This document shows, one piece after another, positions 7,907 through 15,697 of a DNA stretch of 64,000 nt (the first letter of the stretch is position 1; each line of letters opens with the position of its first letter). Source of the stretch: Castellaniella daejeonensis (GTDB taxonomy: Bacteria > Pseudomonadota > Gammaproteobacteria > Burkholderiales > Burkholderiaceae_B); NCBI RefSeq assembly GCF_039523555.1, contig NZ_BAAAFN010000007.1, positions 1 through 64,000 of the forward strand. The letters are read 5' to 3'. A program made the translations under genes and the position numbers. Below the pieces are notes generated by a model. The model saw only the letters and a program-made list of their open reading frames with translations, searched no databases and was not told the DNA's origin.

Positions 7907-8659
7907 TTATAGGAGATGCTCGTAGTCGTCGGTATCCTCGTCGGGTTCCCAGGAATGGCTGGCCAGCCAGGCACGGATGCGCGCCACGGCCTGCGATCGC
8001 AGCTGGGACACGCGGCCTTCGGTGATTTCCAGCACGGCAGCGATTTCCTTCTGGTTCAGGTCCTGCTCGAACTGCAGCGACAGCAGCAGCTGTTCGCGCT
8101 CCGGAAGATTGCGGATCGCCTCGATCAGCACCGATCGAAGGCTCTCGCGCATCAGCCAATCCAGCGGATTGCCGCCACCGCCTTCCGTCGTGGTGTCCAG
8201 CGCACCTTCGCCGCCACGGTCTTCCCGATGCTGCGCCAGGTCTTCGTACATCAGGATCTGAACCCCATGGGCCTCTTCGAGCAATGCCTGGTAGTCGGCC
8301 AGGTTCAGGCCCATTTCTTCGGCGATCTCGGCCTCGGTCGCCGGACGCAGCAGACGGTGACGCAACGTCCGGATGGCGTCTTCGATGCTGCGCGCCTTGG
8401 CGCGCACGCTGCGCGGCAGCCAATCCTGGCTGCGCAATTCGTCCAGCATGGCGCCGCGGATGCGGGTGACCGCATAGGTCTCGAATTGCGCGTCCGCCTG
8501 CTGCTGGTAACGCCGCACGGCATCCAGCAACCCCATCATGCCCGCCTGCATCAGGTCGTCGAGTTCGACGCTGGCCGGCAGCTTGCCGATCAGCGCCAGG
8601 GCCTGCCGGCGCACGAGCGGCGCATGACGGGCAATCAGCTGGTCCTCGGAAAGAGGCAT
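7907..8659 (-). CDS. fliA: Flagellar sigma factor 28 (FliA)
   Basis: The 250-residue product from 8659 (MPLSEDQLIARHAPLVRRQALALIG) has sigma regions 2 (ELDDLMQAGMMGLLDAVRRY; then FETYAVTRIRGAMLDELRSQDWLPRSVR), 3 and 4 (LPEREQLLLSLQFEQDLNQKEIAAVLEITEGRVSQLRSQA). FliA directs RNA polymerase to late flagellar genes and is held by FlgM, encoded in this window. The start is uncertain: in-frame ATGs at 8680 and 8683 lack a ribosome-binding site, and the one at 8659 has only a weak one. The gene diverges from flaG. Confidence 0.95.
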   Translation of the reverse strand: MPLSEDQLIARHAPLVRRQALALIGKLPASVELDDLMQAGMMGLLDAVRRYQQQADAQFETYAVTRIRGAMLDELRSQDWLPRSVRAKARSIEDAIRTLRHRLLRPATEAEIAEEMGLNLADYQALLEEAHGVQILMYEDLAQHREDRGGEGALDTTTEGGGGNPLDWLMRESLRSVLIEAIRNLPEREQLLLSLQFEQDLNQKEIAAVLEITEGRVSQLRSQAVARIRAWLASHSWEPDEDTDDYEHLL

Positions 8660-8817
8660 CGCACAATCCGTGAAACACATCATAAAATGCAAGTATGCAT
8701 CATGAACGCCCCGGATGTTCCCCAAAGCAACACGGCTTTCCACCGGGAATTTCCCCTGCTGGCCACACGAGGCCTCCTTCGCAACATCGCCCATGAAGGC
8801 TTTGTGGGGATTGCGCC

Positions 8818-8844
8818 TAAAGCTTTTCCTGATTCTGCCGTTAT
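8818..8844 (+). promoter_or_regulatory. Sigma-28 (FliA) promoter for flaG-fliDST
   Basis: TAAAGCTT (8818-8825), 11-base spacer, GCCGTTAT (8837-8844). The FliA consensus is TAAAGTTT-N11-GCCGATAA. The -35 core, spacing and GCCG core are exact. It lies about 90 bases before the flaG start and has the same form as the sites before flgK and flgM. Confidence 0.85.
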
Positions 8845-8936
8845 GCCAGAGTGAGAACCCAGGAAGCGTCCGATCCCGAGCGACATGTCCCGGACACTTT
8901 CTGCAACAGAACAAGCACACCTGGACAGGAGCACGC

Positions 8937-9347
8937 ATGATTCACCCCATTGGAAACCAACTGGCCTCTTCTAGCCTGGGTCTGGCGGCTCCCATGTCCG
9001 AGCGTCAGCAGGCCCAGCCCGACCCAGCCGTCCAGGTGGCGCCTGTCGAGGATACGCAATCCGGCCGCTTCGACAAGCAGGCCGACCAGCGCGCGCTCGG
9101 ACTGCGCCAGCCGATCGAACCGCCACAGTCTTCCCTGGAAAAGGCCCTCGAGTCCGTCAACAACAGCCTGAAAGCCTGGTCCACCGGCATCCGCTTCGAC
9201 ATGGACGAAGACGCTCAGCGCCTGGTCGTCTCGATCGTGGACAGCGCCTCCGGCGAAGTTCTGCGCACGATCCCGTCCGAGGCCGTCCTCCGGGTCGCCA
9301 AAATGATCGTCCAGCTGCAGGGCTCCGGAGTGGACACCAAGGCCTGA
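8937..9347 (+). CDS. flaG: FlaG family flagellar protein
   Basis: The 136-residue protein starts at an ATG with an AGGAG box a few bases upstream. The N-terminal half is disordered-looking. The C-terminal half (LKFxxDEDAQRLVVSIVDSASGEVLRTIPSEAVLRVA) is the FlaG domain. FlaG proteins influence filament length in several bacteria, by a mechanism not fully settled. It is the first gene behind the sigma-28 promoter and precedes fliD by 87 bases. Confidence 0.88.
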   Translation: MIHPIGNQLASSSLGLAAPMSERQQAQPDPAVQVAPVEDTQSGRFDKQADQRALGLRQPIEPPQSSLEKALESVNNSLKAWSTGIRFDMDEDAQRLVVSIVDSASGEVLRTIPSEAVLRVAKMIVQLQGSGVDTKA

Positions 9348-9434
9348 TCGCCGAATCTGAAACGAAATCTCACCCCATACATCGCCTTTGCCGCCGCCGA
9401 ACCGGGGCATAATGGCTGAACGGAGAATCACACC

Positions 9435-10814
9435 ATGGCATCAGTCTCTTCCCTCGGCTTGTCCGGTCTGCCCCTGTCCGACCTGCTCGACAAGCTGCAA
9501 ACCAACGAAAGCCAGGTTCTGAACACCATCAAGAGCCGGCAGACCGCGGCGGAAGCCAAGCTCTCCGCATACAGCAAGCTGAAGGACGCGGTCGCGTCCC
9601 TCCAGAAGGCCGCCCAGGCCGTCGGCAAGACCGACACCTTCGGGGCGCTCGCCGTGAAATCCGGCTCGGATGCCTTTTCCGCGACGGCCACCAGTGCGGC
9701 CATCCCGGGCCAGTACGCCATCCAGGTCGACCAGCTTGCCTCGGCCCAGACCCTGGTCTATGCCGGCCGGGCGGACCGCACCACCGACATCGGCACCGGC
9801 GGCACCCTGAAGATCACCATCGACGGCACCGAAAAGTCCATCGACCTGAGCGACAAGGGCACATCCCTGGACAAGCTCGTGGCCGCCATCAACGCCGACA
9901 AGGACATCGGGGTCAATGCCACCATCGTCAACGACGGCACACCCGGCAGCCAGTACCGCCTGCTGCTGACCAGCCGCGAAACCGGCGAACAGAAATCGGT
10001 CACCAACATCACGGTGGATGGCAATGCCGACCTCGAAGCCTTCCTGGGCTACAGCGGGGGCGGCTCCACGGCGGGCGTCACGGTCCAGGACGCCACCAAC
10101 GCCGAGCTCACCATCAACGGCATCGCGGTCACCAGCCAGAGCAACACCATCGAGAACGTGATCGATGGCGTCAAGCTGACGCTGAACCAGACCACGACCA
10201 GCGCCGCCAGCCTGACCCTGAGCCGCGACGACGGCGCCGCCAAGAAGGCTGTCGGGGACTTCGTCAAGGCCTACAACGATCTCCTGGGCACCATCAAGAC
10301 GCTGACCGCCTACAACGTCGATGCCCAGACTTCGTCGGCCCTGACCGGCGATTCGGTCGCGCGCTCGGTCCAGACACGCATGCGCGACGCCCTGTCCGGG
10401 TCATTCGATCCATCCAGCAATCTCAATCTGTCGAAGATCGGCATCACGACCGACCCCAAGACTGGCGAACTGAAGATCGACGACGCGAAGTTGTCCAAGG
10501 CTCTGTCCGAGAACCTCGACGGCGTCAAGTCCCTGTTCACCAGCGGCACCGGCATCGGTTCCCGGGTGGATACTGCGGCAAACGCCTTCACCAAGGCCGA
10601 CGGGATCTTCAGCACCACCACCGAAGGCCTGAACAAGACCATCACCGACATCAAGAAGCAATACGATGCGACTTCCGACCGCATCGATCAGCGCATGGAG
10701 ACCTACCGCGCCCAGTTCACACAACTGGACGCCATGGTCAGCCAGATGAACTCCCTCAGCAGCTACCTGTCGCAGCAGCTCAGCGCGCTCAACGGCAGCA
10801 AGAACAGCAAATAA
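9435..10814 (+). CDS. fliD: Flagellar filament cap protein FliD
   Basis: FliD (hook-associated protein 2) forms the cap on the growing filament and helps flagellin fold into place. The 459-residue product begins SVSSLGLSGLPLSDLLDKLQTNESQVLN, the FliD N-terminal domain. Its middle has the repeated beta-rich cap domains (QYAIQVDQLASAQTLVYAG), and the C-terminus ends in a coiled-coil (MNSLSSYLSQQLSALNGSKNSK). A GGAGA box precedes the ATG. The filament subunit gene fliC is not next to it, as would be expected. Confidence 0.96.
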   Translation: MASVSSLGLSGLPLSDLLDKLQTNESQVLNTIKSRQTAAEAKLSAYSKLKDAVASLQKAAQAVGKTDTFGALAVKSGSDAFSATATSAAIPGQYAIQVDQLASAQTLVYAGRADRTTDIGTGGTLKITIDGTEKSIDLSDKGTSLDKLVAAINADKDIGVNATIVNDGTPGSQYRLLLTSRETGEQKSVTNITVDGNADLEAFLGYSGGGSTAGVTVQDATNAELTINGIAVTSQSNTIENVIDGVKLTLNQTTTSAASLTLSRDDGAAKKAVGDFVKAYNDLLGTIKTLTAYNVDAQTSSALTGDSVARSVQTRMRDALSGSFDPSSNLNLSKIGITTDPKTGELKIDDAKLSKALSENLDGVKSLFTSGTGIGSRVDTAANAFTKADGIFSTTTEGLNKTITDIKKQYDATSDRIDQRMETYRAQFTQLDAMVSQMNSLSSYLSQQLSALNGSKNSK

Positions 10815-10820
10815 CCGGCC

Positions 10821-11252
10821 ATGACCTACGCGCCCCGTTCCCGCTCAGCCCGCGCCACCGGCACCTATGCCAATATCGGACTCGAGACCGAAGTTCTCAG
10901 CGCTTCGCCCGAGCGCCTGATCTCGCTGCTGTTCAGGGGCGCGCTGACGGCCATCGCCCAGGCCCGCCACCATATGCACAACGGCAACATCCAGGAACGC
11001 GGCAAGGCCCTGTCCAAGGCCATCGACATCGTGGACTCCGGCCTGAAGGCGGGCGTGGATACAGAACGCGGCGGCGAAGTCGCCCGCCTGCTGATCTCGT
11101 CCTACGAACTCATCATCCGCGACCTGATGCTCGCCAATCTGCGCAGCGATGAAGCCAAACTCGATACGGCCGAGAAGATGCTGACCGACCTGGCCGGTGC
11201 CTGGCACACGGCCGTCGATCCCCAATTCGGCGATCCGCCCCCCAGCCACTGA
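10821..11252 (+). CDS. fliS: Flagellin export chaperone FliS
   Basis: FliS binds the C-terminus of flagellin in the cytoplasm and hands it to the export gate. The 143-residue helical protein has the family features YANIGLETEVLSASPERLISLLFRGAL and GNIQERGKALSKAIDIVDSGLKAGVD. It starts 6 bases after fliD. The last 15 residues (WHTAVDPQFGDPPPSH) form a proline-rich tail. Confidence 0.95.
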   Translation: MTYAPRSRSARATGTYANIGLETEVLSASPERLISLLFRGALTAIAQARHHMHNGNIQERGKALSKAIDIVDSGLKAGVDTERGGEVARLLISSYELIIRDLMLANLRSDEAKLDTAEKMLTDLAGAWHTAVDPQFGDPPPSH

Positions 11253-11266
11253 CCGGAATCCCGCCA

Positions 11267-11602
11267 TTGAGCACGCCGCACGCCTCCATCCTCGAGCGCT
11301 ACCAGGAAATCGCCGACTTGTCCGGCCAGATGCTGAACAAGGCCCAGACTCAGGAATGGGACGAACTGGTGGAGCTCGGTGCCCGCTATCAGGAAGCAGT
11401 CGAGCGCCTGAAGGCGCTGGACCCGCTGGACGACGACCAGAAAACCGCCAGGCGGGAATTGCTGACCCGCATCCTGGACGACGATGCCCGAATCCGCCAA
11501 TTGATCGCACCCGAGCTCGAACGCCTGAGCCACCTGCTGGGCACATTCAAACGCCAGCGCACCGTCCTGCAAGCGTACTACAGCACGGTGCGCCCGCACT
11601 AG
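11267..11602 (+). CDS. fliT: Flagellar chaperone FliT
   Basis: FliT is the FliD export chaperone and, in enterics, an inhibitor of FlhDC. The 111-residue helical product fits by length, by charge pattern (ILERYQEIADLSGQMLNKAQTQEWDELVELGARYQ, the N-terminal helix pair) and by position after fliS. The start is a TTG at 11267 with a GGAA box 9 bases upstream. The next ATG would delete the first helix. Because FlhDC is present, feedback on FlhC by FliT is possible here. Confidence 0.85.
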   Translation: MSTPHASILERYQEIADLSGQMLNKAQTQEWDELVELGARYQEAVERLKALDPLDDDQKTARRELLTRILDDDARIRQLIAPELERLSHLLGTFKRQRTVLQAYYSTVRPH

Positions 11603-11627
11603 GCATCCGCCCAGGAATCACCCCGCC

Positions 11628-12887
11628 ATGAGCATCGGTGCCCCTTCAAACCTTGGCACGCTACTGATCCAGCGCCTGGATGCCGTGCTGGGCACCACGC
11701 TGGGCCAGCAGGCCAATCTCGTTTCGGGAGCCGGCCCGCAGGCCGTCCCCCAGCCCGGCAATACCGAAAATCCCAACGCGCCGCAGAACCCCACCCAGCG
11801 CCATCCCCGGGAAACAGTAGACAGGGCCACCCAGCAGGGACGCCAGCAGACCGCCGTCGGCAAGGCCGTGCGGGACATGAAGCTGGACAACCTGCTCGGG
11901 CGCAGCACGACCTTCAACGGCACCACCCAATCCGCACCGACCACGCTCGGCTATGCCGCCCGCATCATCCTCGCCCTGTTGAACCAGTACCCCCAGGAAG
12001 GTCAGGCCGTGCGCGGACAATCACCATTGCTGCCCGAGGCCGGCGCAGGCCCGAAGACAGGCGGCAGCGCCCCCGGCCTGCCCGGCGGCACGAGCGCAGG
12101 CGCGCCCTTTCCCGGAACCCAATCCACCCCGGCCGGCAGCATCAACCAGACCTGGGCCCAGCTTGCGACCACCCTGGGGCAACCAGGCGCACTGCCCGCC
12201 CGCTTTGCCCACGCGCTGTCGCAATCCGTACGAACGAGCGGCCTGTTCTACGAATCTCATCTCGCCCAGCTGTCCACGGGCAAAGGCACGGTCCAGGAAC
12301 TGCGGCAAGAGCCGCAGGGGCGCATCCCGCCGCAACCCGTACCTGCGGCCCAGGGGGCGGCCCAACAGACCGCACCGGCTGCCGTCGCACCCACTGCAAG
12401 CGGTCCGGCCCCGGAACCTGCGCAGGCGCACCCAACGGCCAGCCATAACCCTACCCCCCCCGTCCCGGGCATCGATCCGCAGGCCCAGTTGTTGGTCCGC
12501 CAGCAGCTCGAGGCGCTCGCCAACCAGGGTTTCCTCTGGCAAGGCGAGGCATGGCCGGGGGCCGACATGGAATGGGAGGTCCGCCGCCGCCCGCAGGGCG
12601 ACGAGGACGAGCGCGATTTTCAGGACGAGCACTGGTCCACCCGACTGAACCTGCACCTGCCCACTCTGGGAGACATCCAGGCCCGCCTGAGTCTGTCCGG
12701 CGATCAACTGATCATGCGGCTGACTGCCCCCCAATCCGCGGAGCGGCTGACCCCCGCCATCGAGCCATTGCGCGCCCGGCTGCTGGCCCAGGGTCTGCAG
12801 ACCAGCCAGTTGTCGGTCCAGGCACGGGACGACGGCCCCGAACCTCAGCCACCGGATTCCCTGGAAAATGAAGTCGCCGCATCCTGA
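11628..12887 (+). CDS. Accessory FliK-domain (hook-length control-like) protein
   Basis: This 419-residue protein has a long Pro/Gln/Ala-rich N-terminal two thirds of low complexity and a compact C-terminal domain (about residues 330-410, LNLHLPTLGDIQARLSLSGDQLIMRLTAPQSAERL) like the FliK C-terminal domain that talks to FlhB. The standard fliK lies separately at 19.4 kb. It overlaps the flhX-type gene by 20 bases, suggesting a functional pair. A run of eight C at 12454-12461 sits in the linker. The role is not established. It may set a secretion switch for late substrates. Confidence 0.7.
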   Translation: MSIGAPSNLGTLLIQRLDAVLGTTLGQQANLVSGAGPQAVPQPGNTENPNAPQNPTQRHPRETVDRATQQGRQQTAVGKAVRDMKLDNLLGRSTTFNGTTQSAPTTLGYAARIILALLNQYPQEGQAVRGQSPLLPEAGAGPKTGGSAPGLPGGTSAGAPFPGTQSTPAGSINQTWAQLATTLGQPGALPARFAHALSQSVRTSGLFYESHLAQLSTGKGTVQELRQEPQGRIPPQPVPAAQGAAQQTAPAAVAPTASGPAPEPAQAHPTASHNPTPPVPGIDPQAQLLVRQQLEALANQGFLWQGEAWPGADMEWEVRRRPQGDEDERDFQDEHWSTRLNLHLPTLGDIQARLSLSGDQLIMRLTAPQSAERLTPAIEPLRARLLAQGLQTSQLSVQARDDGPEPQPPDSLENEVAAS

Positions 12888-13239
12888 CCCCAACCGCCCC
12901 AGCGCGGTCGCCATCCGCTACGATCCGTCGGATTCCGCGCCACGGGTCGTGGCCAAAGGCTATGGCACACTGGCAGAAACCATCGTGCGCACGGCGCGCG
13001 AACATGGCCTTTATGTGCACGAATCGCCCGAACTGGTCAGCCTGCTGATGCAGGTGGACCTGGATGCGCACATCCCTCCGAAGCTCTACGTTGCGATCGC
13101 GGAACTGCTGGCCTGGCTGTACGCCCTGGACACCGAAGGCGGCGTCGTGCGCCGCTCCCCGGACGAGGATGAGCCGATCACGCCCATGGAACAAACACCG
13201 CCGGCCGGACCGTCTCAAGCCCACGGTCCGATGGTCTGA
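12868..13239 (+). CDS. FlhB C-terminal-domain homologue (FlhX/EscU-YscU-HrcU type)
   Basis: This 123-residue protein matches only the cytoplasmic FlhB domain after its autocleavage point: AIRYDPSDSAPRVVAKGYGTLAETIVRTAREHG corresponds to the stretch that follows NPTH in FlhB. It has no NPTH, no membrane helices and does not need cleavage. It then carries the ESPELVSLLMQVDLDAHIPPKLYVAIAELLAWLYALD end. Such small FlhB-like proteins can substitute for part of the export switch. It follows the accessory FliK-domain gene with a 20-base overlap and ends before a bidirectional terminator. Confidence 0.85.
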   Translation: MKSPHPDPNRPSAVAIRYDPSDSAPRVVAKGYGTLAETIVRTAREHGLYVHESPELVSLLMQVDLDAHIPPKLYVAIAELLAWLYALDTEGGVVRRSPDEDEPITPMEQTPPAGPSQAHGPMV

Positions 13240-13269
13240 CCGGGCACCGCCCATTGGCCCCGAAAAACA

Positions 13270-13301
13270 AAAACCCGCACGGCTGCCGCCCGGCGGGTTT
13301 T
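13270..13301. terminator. Bidirectional intrinsic terminator between flhX-type gene and fliE
   Basis: AAAACCCGC (13270-13278) and GCGGGTTTT (13293-13301) form a perfect 9-bp stem with a 14-base loop. The T-run on one strand and A-run on the other let it end both the + transcript from flaG onward and the - transcript of fliE. Confidence 0.85.
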
Positions 13302-13341
13302 GCGAACCGCGCTGCCCGGCCCCGCAGGGACCGGACGGGAA

Positions 13342-13674
13342 TCAGACCGCCATATTGGCGATTTCCTTGTAGGCTTCCACCAGACGGTTCCGCACCTGTA
13401 CGGTCGCCTGAAAAGCAAGGCCGGCCTTCTGCAGGTCGATCATCACATTGCTGAGGGAAATATCCGGATCGCCCATCTCGAAGGCCCTGGCCTGGGTATT
13501 GGCGGCATTCTGCGCATGGGACACGCGTTCCAGGGAACGGGCCAGCTCGGCCGAGAATCCCCCGCTTTCGGCAGGCGCTGCGGGCTGTGCCGACAGGCCC
13601 TGGGACTCGCGCGCAACGGCGCGCATCTGGGCGAGCAGGTTTTCTACGTTGGCGAGAGCCTGGGAAGTCAACAT
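13342..13674 (-). CDS. fliE: Flagellar hook-basal body protein FliE
   Basis: FliE joins the MS ring to the rod and is the first exported basal-body subunit. The 110-residue product from 13674 (MLTSQALANVENLLAQMRAVARE) ends in SLSNVMIDLQKAGLAFQATVQVRNRLVEAYKEIANMAV, the well conserved FliE C-terminus. The open frame reaches further upstream but without similarity. fliE stands alone, transcribed away from fliF, as is common in FlhDC-type flagellar loci. Confidence 0.95.
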   Translation of the reverse strand: MLTSQALANVENLLAQMRAVARESQGLSAQPAAPAESGGFSAELARSLERVSHAQNAANTQARAFEMGDPDISLSNVMIDLQKAGLAFQATVQVRNRLVEAYKEIANMAV

Positions 13675-14011
13675 GGCGGACAACTTTGGAAGATAAGCGG
13701 AAATACACACCGCACCGATCACACAGCGCGGCCGATAAGGTACTATACGGCCCGCTTCGCGACGGCAAGCCCCGCAATAGCGGTGATAAGAACGGGCAGT
13801 TCCCCCGTTTGCCCGGCAGACGTGCAAACCGGACGGATCATCCTAACTAAGCCCCAAAAACGGGGTTTTTCAGGGCTTGCCGGAATGCGAATCGCCGCCA
13901 TAATGGCCGCCAACATCCCATTATTCTGCCGCAACACAGCATGCACATCATCCAGACCATCGGTTTCTGGCCCGGGCGCGCCCTGGCGGCCTTTTCTGCA
14001 TCTTCCATCCG
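13675..14011. other. Divergent fliE-fliF control region
   Basis: This is a 337-base gene-free region that must hold the promoters for fliE (-) and the fliF operon (+). It contains several inverted repeats: CGGCAAGCCC (13763-13772) with its complement at 13873-13882, a six-base stem 13793-13798/13810-13815, and a terminator-like hairpin at 13849-13870. From 13941 a 24-codon open frame reaches the fliF start. No FliA promoter and no certain sigma-70 promoter was found. FlhDC control is expected from family knowledge, but I could not place its box. Confidence 0.6.
13849..13870 (+). terminator. Terminator-like hairpin in the fliF leader
   Basis: AAGCCCC (13849-13855), a six-base loop, then GGGGTTT (13862-13868, with one G-T pair), continuing into a run of T to 13870. 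It faces the fliF direction although no + strand gene lies just upstream, so it could attenuate the fliF transcript or end a short RNA. Confidence 0.4.
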
Positions 14012-15697
14012 ATGAACCCCATTGCCGACTGGATGAACCGCAACCCCGCCCTGGCGCGGCTGGCGGCCCTGCCCCGGCCGGTGCTCCTGGGCCTGGGTGC
14101 CGCGATCGTGGCCCTGCTCGTCGTCGCCGCCCTGTGGATGCGCGAGCCCGAATACCGTACGCTGTTCTCGAACGTGGAAGCCCGCGACGGCGGCGCCATC
14201 GTCTCCGTTCTCAACCAGCGCAACATCCCCTACAAATTCGCCGACAACGGCGCCACCATCCTGGTGCCAGCCGAACAGGTCTATGCACTGCGCCTGCAGT
14301 TGGCTGAACAAGGCCTGCCGCGCGGCGGCAGCGTGGGTTTCGAGCTGCTGGACGAGCCCAAGTTCGGCGCCAGCCAGTTTTCCGAGCAGATCACCTACCA
14401 GCGCGCCCTCGAAGGCGAACTCGCCCGCTCCATCGAGGCTCTGCAGCCGGTCAAGTCCGCCCGCGTGCATCTGGCCATTCCGCGCCAATCCCTGTTCGTG
14501 CGCGAACGCGAAGCCCCTACCGCCTCCGTGCTCCTGACGCTCTACCCCTCCCGCACCCTGAGCGAGTCCCAGGTCTCGGCGATTGCCTGGCTGGTGTCCT
14601 CCAGCGTGCCCAAGCTCAGCGCCGAATCCGTCTCCATCGTCGACCAGGACGGCCACCTGATGTCCTCGCCGGGCGGCGAGGCAGGCATGGACAGCACCCG
14701 GCGCAATTTCATCAACGACATCGAGCAGCGCACGGCCCAACGCATCCTGACCCTGCTCAACCCGATCGTCGGCCCTGGCAACGTACGCGCCCAGGTCAGT
14801 GCCGCCGTCGATTTCTCCCAGCGCGAGCAGACATCCGAAACCTACCGCCCCAACGAGACTCCCGGCTCGGCTGCCATCCGCAGCAAACAGACCAGCGATT
14901 CGGCGCAGAACGGCATGCTGCCGCCCGAGGGCATCCCGGGCGCCCTGTCCAACGAGCCGCCGGCCAACGCCACGGCGCCGATCCAGACGCCCGCCACTGC
15001 ACAAGGCGCACAGGGACAGGCAGCCCAGGGGGCAGCCGCCACGGCTCAGGCCGGCGGCCCGACCGCAATCAACGGCACCCCCGTGGCCAGTGGGGCCCGC
15101 TCCAGCCCGGGTTCGGTACGCAACGACGCGACCATCAACTACGAGGTCGACCGCACGATCAGCCATGTCAAGCACGAACTGGGCACGCTGCAGCGCCTGT
15201 CCGTGGCCGTGGTGGTCAACTATCGCGACAAGGACGGTGAACCGGCTCCGCTGGACCAGTCCGAGATGGACAACATCAATGCGCTGGTCAAGCAGGCCAT
15301 GGGCTATTCCGCCGAACGCGGCGATACGCTCAGCGTGGTGAACAGCGCCTTCACCGACCAGGAACCCCAATTCAAGCCTTGGGAAAACCCGGAATACCGC
15401 GGCCTCGCCCTGCAAGCCCTCAAGGTGCTCCTGATCCTGGCGATCCTGTTCTTCATCTGGCGCTCCGTCGTCCGGCCAATCGTCCAGGGCTTCGCCAATG
15501 CCCAGGTCGAGCGCGCCAAGAACGAGGCCCACCTGGAAACCATGCGCGAACAGCGCCGCCAGGAAGAACTGCGTGCCTCGGAAATGAACCGCTACGAGGA
15601 AAACCTGGACACCGCCCGCCAGCTGGCCCAGCGCGATCCGCGCGCCGTCGCCATGGTGCTGCGTTCATGGATGGATCCCAAGAATGCCAAATCCTGA
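14012..15697 (+). CDS. fliF: Flagellar MS-ring protein FliF
   Basis: FliF forms the membrane ring on which the motor is built. The 561-residue protein has a first membrane helix (residues about 28-47, VLLGLGAAIVALLVVAALWM), the two ring-building motifs (REPEYRTLFSN; AIPRQSLFVREREAPTASVLLTLYPSRTLS), a variable Ala/Gln-rich loop, a second membrane helix near residues 468-486, and a C-terminal FliG-binding tail. No ribosome-binding site is obvious before the ATG, which overlaps the TGA of a 24-codon open frame. It is the first gene of fliFGHIJK and overlaps fliG by 14 bases. Confidence 0.97.
   Translation: MNPIADWMNRNPALARLAALPRPVLLGLGAAIVALLVVAALWMREPEYRTLFSNVEARDGGAIVSVLNQRNIPYKFADNGATILVPAEQVYALRLQLAEQGLPRGGSVGFELLDEPKFGASQFSEQITYQRALEGELARSIEALQPVKSARVHLAIPRQSLFVREREAPTASVLLTLYPSRTLSESQVSAIAWLVSSSVPKLSAESVSIVDQDGHLMSSPGGEAGMDSTRRNFINDIEQRTAQRILTLLNPIVGPGNVRAQVSAAVDFSQREQTSETYRPNETPGSAAIRSKQTSDSAQNGMLPPEGIPGALSNEPPANATAPIQTPATAQGAQGQAAQGAAATAQAGGPTAINGTPVASGARSSPGSVRNDATINYEVDRTISHVKHELGTLQRLSVAVVVNYRDKDGEPAPLDQSEMDNINALVKQAMGYSAERGDTLSVVNSAFTDQEPQFKPWENPEYRGLALQALKVLLILAILFFIWRSVVRPIVQGFANAQVERAKNEAHLETMREQRRQEELRASEMNRYEENLDTARQLAQRDPRAVAMVLRSWMDPKNAKS

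Noticed and set aside
13731..13738. GCCGATAA, a perfect sigma-28 -10 box, upstream of fliF
   Set aside because: No TAAA-type -35 is present 11 bases upstream (the eight bases there read GCACCGAT), and fliF is an early gene, so the match is probably chance.
13847..15532. Long open frame opposite fliF
   Set aside because: It lies wholly antisense to fliF, which has clear family motifs; a typical high-GC shadow.
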